The translations under genes and the position numbers were made by a program. Of a stretch of 63,568 nt of DNA, positions 60,665-63,568 are shown in pieces (position 1 is the stretch's first letter; each line of letters opens with the position of its first letter). The notes beneath the pieces are model-generated. The model had not been told where the DNA came from. It saw only the letters and a list, made by a program, of their open reading frames with translations, and did no database searches. This DNA is from a virus: positions 1 to 63,568 of IMG/VR virus record IMGVR_UViG_3300034093_005756; one strand, given 5' to 3'.

Positions 60665-61099
60665 ATGGAATCTCTTACTAATTTATTGAAATCAACCCAG
60701 AATGAAATTATTATTTATGTAGTTTGTTTTATTTTGGGCAGTGTAGTTTTCTTTTTCTTGGCAAAATCTAAATCTGAAAGTTCAGCTGCATTACAAACTC
60801 TTGAAGTTGTAAAGCTTGTATTGCGCAGTAAATTGGGCGAAAAAGCAGACGGAATTTTAGATATTTGGATTGAAGGCTTAAAGAAAATTCAAGATGGCGA
60901 ATTCTCACAGGATGATGCTGTTGATCAATTTGTAAGATACATTCGTTTAGGATGTGCTCAAAAAGGCATTGAATTATCTGAAGAAGATGTTGACAAGATA
61001 CATATGCTTGTTCTTTCTACATTGGAAACATTTGTAGGTAAGAAACCAAAGCAAATTCAAATTGCAGTTAACAAATTCAACGCAATGAATCATCGTTAG
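60665..61099 (+). CDS. One-helix membrane protein (holin-like candidate)
   Basis: A 144-residue protein with one N-terminal transmembrane helix (about residues 15-34, IIIYVVCFILGSVVFFFLA). The rest is a charged helical domain with a QDDAVDQFVRYIR helix. One-helix phage proteins with a soluble helical tail include LLH-type holins, but the match is only general. It starts 2 nt after the previous stop and is the last gene before the strong hairpin. If it is a holin, the operon would combine proteases with lysis; that is speculation. Confidence 0.65.
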   Translation: MESLTNLLKSTQNEIIIYVVCFILGSVVFFFLAKSKSESSAALQTLEVVKLVLRSKLGEKADGILDIWIEGLKKIQDGEFSQDDAVDQFVRYIRLGCAQKGIELSEEDVDKIHMLVLSTLETFVGKKPKQIQIAVNKFNAMNHR

Positions 61100-61116
61100 G
61101 ACTGCTTTCTTTCACA

Positions 61117-61158
61117 AAACAACCATTTTGTTGACATCAACAAAATGGTTGTTTCTTT
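61117..61158 (+). terminator. Rho-independent terminator with an 18-bp perfect stem
   Basis: Arms 61117-61134 and 61137-61154 pair perfectly (18 bp, with 2 bases between). TTTCTTTAA follows on the plus strand. It ends the processing operon. Its lower strand also has a TTTT run, so it may act in both directions. The stem contains TTGACA at 61131-61136. Confidence 0.85.
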
Positions 61159-61160
61159 AA

Positions 61161-61169
61161 TGGTATACT
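61161..61169 (+). promoter_or_regulatory. Extended -10 promoter for the helicase, possibly leaderless
   Basis: TGG-TATACT (61161-61169) forms an extended -10. A TTGACA lies in the terminator stem but is 27 nt away, too far for a normal -35. The ATG of the helicase is 7 nt past the -10 and has no SD, so the transcript would start almost at the ATG. Confidence 0.4.
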
Positions 61170-61176
61170 GGTTATT

Positions 61177-62943
61177 ATGGTAGAAGTTGAAGTTTACAAT
61201 GATAAAAGTGTCATCATAAACCACGACGATCCTATGGGAAAATTACCCTTCCCTTATCAAGAAGCTTTAAGGAATGAACTTTCCTATAAAGTACCTGATT
61301 CTGAATGGTCTGCAAAGTATAAAACTGGTCAATGGGATGGAAGAATTTCTCTTTATGTGAAGCGAAATCAATCTTTTCCTACTGGTCTTACTATGCGTGT
61401 GGCTCGTCTTTTTGATGAATTGAATGTAACATATAAATTTTCTGATAAAAGAGAAAAGCCCATTAGAGATTACAATATAACTTGTGATTTTATGGGAAAA
61501 GATCTTCGTGATTATCAAATGATTTCAGGAGACTTATCTCTTAAAAATCAACGTGGAATGCTTGCTCTTGCTACTGGAGCTGGAAAGACTATGACTTCTT
61601 GTTATATCTTTCATAAACTCAAAGTAAAGCCTGTTGTATTCATTGTTCCAGCTATTGAACTTCTCAAACAAACGCAAAAAGAATTTGAGAAATATCTTAA
61701 AATTGATGGTCAACCTGTTAAAGTTGGTATTGCTGGAGGTGGACTCTGTGATATCAATATGGAAGGCATAAATGTAATTACTTATCAGACAGCTCTTATT
61801 GCATTTGATAAGAAATATATGGAAAGCAATAATAAGATAGTTGAAGACTCTGGAGAAGGATCTAAACCTACTGGACTTCTTCAAAAAGAATTAGACGAGT
61901 CAACTATTAAGTACAAAAAAGCTCGACAATTAGCTTCTGGTAAACTTTCAGACTTATATGAAGAAGTTGAAAAAGCAGAAGAAAATGGCACAAAAGATGC
62001 TGAAAAATTGCGCAAGAAATATGAGCGTGAAATTAGTTTACTGATAAAAACAGAATTAGCTGCTTATAAGAAAGCACAAACAGCTTGGGATAATAGGCAA
62101 GATACATTATTTCAGAAAGCACAAGTTAGAAATGTAATTCAGTGCTGCAATGCTTTGATAATTGATGAAGCACACTTGGCTGCTGTTGTCACTGAAGAAA
62201 TTGGAAATCAAGCAAAGCAAGCATATTACAGATTGGGACTTTCAGCTACTCCTTTTCGTACTGACAATCAAGAAATTAGAATTGAAGGCACACTAGGTGG
62301 AAAAGTTTGTGAAGTAAGTGCTAGTGATCTTGTAGAACGTGGCTTTCTTGTTCCACCCAAGATTTTTGTAGTAAATATTAGTACTGTTGAACCTGGACAG
62401 ACTTATCACGAAGTTTACAATCTAAATATAGTAAATTGCTGGGAAAGAAATTTCAGAATTAAACAATTCGCTGAAGGATTGAAAGCAAAGGGTGTTCCAA
62501 CTCTTATTCTTGTTGAAAGAATGGAACATGGCAATATTCTTGAAGGAATGATTGAAGATGCTGTTTTTGTTCCTGGAGGCGATAAGGGTGAAATTGATCC
62601 TAGTGATGAGGAAAAGAATTATCGTCGAAGAATGCTTAATTCAGTTGAAAACAACGAGATAATTTTGATTGCAACACAGTGGGCAAATGTAGGTGTTGAT
62701 GCTCCTAAGATTTCTGGATTAATTCTTGCGGGTACTAGTTCATCTCCAGTAACTACATATCAGCAAGTTGGAAGAGTGCTTCGTTGTGTTGGAAAGAATG
62801 TTGAGGACTCTATTAAAAACGGAAAACCTGAAGCTATAATTATAGATTTTGCTTCAAGCCATAAGAATTTGAGATCTCACGTAAATATGAGGAAGAAAGT
62901 ATATAAGAATGAACGAGCCTGGAAGATGTTTGAATTGAAATAA
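61177..62943 (+). CDS. uvsW: UvsW-like SF2 DNA helicase with large helical insertion
   Basis: A 588-residue protein. Residues 1-105 resemble the T4 UvsW N-terminal domain, including a TGQWDGRISLY segment and FPTGL. The SF2 helicase core follows: Walker A ATGAGKT (132-138), DEAH (330-333), SATPFR (356-361), a WANVGVDAPK motif V (near 510), and QQVGRVLR (motif VI, near 535). UvsW-type helicases remodel recombination and replication forks. Between motifs Ib and II an insertion of about 80 residues (near 236-318) is a long charged helical hairpin that I do not expect in UvsW. No SD precedes the ATG. A hairpin overlaps its stop codon. Confidence 0.9.
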   Translation: MVEVEVYNDKSVIINHDDPMGKLPFPYQEALRNELSYKVPDSEWSAKYKTGQWDGRISLYVKRNQSFPTGLTMRVARLFDELNVTYKFSDKREKPIRDYNITCDFMGKDLRDYQMISGDLSLKNQRGMLALATGAGKTMTSCYIFHKLKVKPVVFIVPAIELLKQTQKEFEKYLKIDGQPVKVGIAGGGLCDINMEGINVITYQTALIAFDKKYMESNNKIVEDSGEGSKPTGLLQKELDESTIKYKKARQLASGKLSDLYEEVEKAEENGTKDAEKLRKKYEREISLLIKTELAAYKKAQTAWDNRQDTLFQKAQVRNVIQCCNALIIDEAHLAAVVTEEIGNQAKQAYYRLGLSATPFRTDNQEIRIEGTLGGKVCEVSASDLVERGFLVPPKIFVVNISTVEPGQTYHEVYNLNIVNCWERNFRIKQFAEGLKAKGVPTLILVERMEHGNILEGMIEDAVFVPGGDKGEIDPSDEEKNYRRRMLNSVENNEIILIATQWANVGVDAPKISGLILAGTSSSPVTTYQQVGRVLRCVGKNVEDSIKNGKPEAIIIDFASSHKNLRSHVNMRKKVYKNERAWKMFELK

Positions 62944-62962
62944 TCTACGACGCTGTAGATTA
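62941..62962 (+). other. Hairpin overlapping the helicase stop codon
   Basis: TAATCTAC (62941-62948) and GTAGATTA (62955-62962) form an 8-bp stem with a 6-nt loop. The first three bases are the helicase stop codon. No T-run follows, so it is a weak terminator at best; it may protect the mRNA end. Confidence 0.4.
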
Positions 62963-62971
62963 TAAGTTGCC

Positions 62972-63049
62972 TTACAATTCTACGTTGAATAATGCTGAAA
63001 TAACTTGATTCATCATTTCTTCGAGCTGTTCAAAAATTCTCATAATCAT
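62972..63049 (-). CDS. 25-codon mini-ORF with strong SD
   Basis: A minus-strand ORF of 25 codons, starting MIMRIFEQ and ending FNVEL, lies in the gap between the helicase and the next gene. Its SD TAAGGAGG ends 3 nt before the ATG, or 9 nt before the second ATG two codons later, which therefore has the better spacing. The peptide is amphipathic and acidic in part. Upstream on the same strand a 9-bp hairpin (63071-63100) and a TATACT box line up as a promoter and leader. It may be a small phage regulator, a leader peptide, or chance. No family is recognisable at this size. Confidence 0.5.
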   Translation of the reverse strand: MIMRIFEQLEEMMNQVISALFNVEL

Positions 63050-63070
63050 TTGCCTCCTTACACAAAAATA

Positions 63071-63100
63071 TCCACTGGCCTAGATTTATCCGCCAGTGGA
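63071..63100 (-). promoter_or_regulatory. 9-bp hairpin in the mini-ORF leader
   Basis: TCCACTGGC and GCCAGTGGA pair perfectly across a 12-nt loop. On the minus strand TATTTTTGTG and then the SD TAAGGAGG follow, so it resembles a terminator-attenuator or a 5'-end stabilising stem. The predicted transcript start lies at its outer edge. Confidence 0.6.
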
Positions 63101-63107
63101 CAATAGT

Positions 63108-63113
63108 AGTATA
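63108..63113 (-). promoter_or_regulatory. -10 box TATACT for the minus-strand mini-ORF
   Basis: Read on the minus strand this is TATACT, the same hexamer found before the subtilisin and helicase genes. The expected transcript start, about 63101-63102, falls next to the hairpin. No -35 is recognisable at 16-18 nt. Confidence 0.4.
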
Positions 63114-63214
63114 CAACATTGAATGGTTTACGTCCTATTAAGATTTCTTAATAAAAGTTAGGCTGCGCTTTGCAAGGAATAATAAATTGCTTATTTGCGC
63201 ATTGGAGGTGTGCT

Positions 63215-63568
63215 ATGTTTCATCAAACCATCGTCGGCAAACCCAAATGTTGTCTAAATCGTAATTGCAAAACTCAATTCACAAAAGCTTCCCATCTTGG
63301 TTGGCTTCCCAAATCTGAAGTTGAAGTTTATGCAATTATGAGATGCCCAAAATGTAAAGACACATTTGCAGTAGTACAACTTATGTCTATGGCACACGAT
63401 TATAGATCTAATCTGCCAAGAGACGAAAGTAAAGTAACTCCTAGTGGGCCAATAACAAAAAAAGAAACATTGGACTTTAAGAAAAAATTGGAGAATAAGG
63501 ATTCTTTAAAAGAATTAATGGAAGGATATGTGCCTGGAGGGACAATATTACCTGACGAAACAGAATAA
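63215..63568 (+). CDS. Zinc-ribbon hypothetical protein
   Basis: A 117-residue protein whose ATG at 63215 follows GGAGGTG with 4 nt spacing; an earlier in-frame ATG at 63170 lacks an SD. Cys13/18 and Cys44/47 (C-x4-C, then C-x2-C) form a zinc ribbon, followed by a charged helical tail and a short C-terminal VPGGTI-type segment. Its TAA is the last codon in the window. Between the mini-ORF start and this gene lie about 165 bp with the hairpin, the -10 box and a 16-bp palindrome-like element at 63137-63152. Function unknown. Confidence 0.75.
   Translation: MFHQTIVGKPKCCLNRNCKTQFTKASHLGWLPKSEVEVYAIMRCPKCKDTFAVVQLMSMAHDYRSNLPRDESKVTPSGPITKKETLDFKKKLENKDSLKELMEGYVPGGTILPDETE

Noticed and set aside
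63137-63152. ATTAAGA..TCTTAAT palindrome upstream of the last zinc-ribbon gene
   Set aside because: Could be an operator, but there is only one copy and no nearby regulator, so it was not listed as a feature on its own.

Overview
This window looks like part of a very large tailed-phage genome (Caudoviricetes, probably jumbo-sized). It is strongly AT-rich, tightly packed, and dominated by virion genes. Many genes touch or overlap through TAATG or ATGA junctions. No bacterial housekeeping gene, rRNA, tRNA, insertion sequence or CRISPR array is visible. Several starts have good Shine-Dalgarno (SD) sequences and -10 boxes of the TATACT type recur, so a bacterial host is likely. The host cannot be named from this sequence.

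Layout. (1) Positions 1-10148, minus strand: a late block read right to left. It holds an FmdB-like zinc ribbon, an uncharacterised structural-type protein, a connector-like protein with an Ig/FnIII-like N-terminus, two small proteins (one a double zinc ribbon), a protein resembling an inactivated PHP phosphoesterase, a DUF1320/gp36-like neck protein, a tail-completion-like protein, and a giant fibre gene cut by the left edge. (2) Positions 10149-10225: a divergent control region. (3) Positions 10226-57248, plus strand: about 47 kb of near-continuous genes. They run from a DUF5679 zinc ribbon and two long helical proteins (tape-measure candidates), through a 3469-residue PKD/RCC1 protein and a hub-like protein, to a series of very large fibre and adhesin proteins built from shared beta modules (fibre modules, PA14, beta-propellers, SwmB-like repeats, Asp-box repeats, a vWA domain). 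(4) Positions 57302-61099, plus strand: a protein-processing cassette of subtilisin, signal peptidase I, trypsin-like protease and DnaJ-type co-chaperone, followed by a small acidic protein and a one-helix membrane protein. It has its own promoter in front and a strong hairpin terminator behind. (5) Positions 61177-63568: a UvsW-like SF2 helicase, a control region with a 25-codon minus-strand ORF behind a hairpin leader, and another zinc-ribbon protein.

Working together. The left block would build the head-tail neck and the plus-strand block the tail, hub and an elaborate set of host-binding fibres. The protease and chaperone cassette may mature, fold or export these large proteins, or act on the host surface; that last step is inference. 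The most unusual items are the four-gene processing cassette, the vWA domain buried in a 2857-residue fibre protein, the 14-PKD plus propeller protein, the dead PHP-like fold in the neck block, and the hairpin-led mini-ORF near the right edge.
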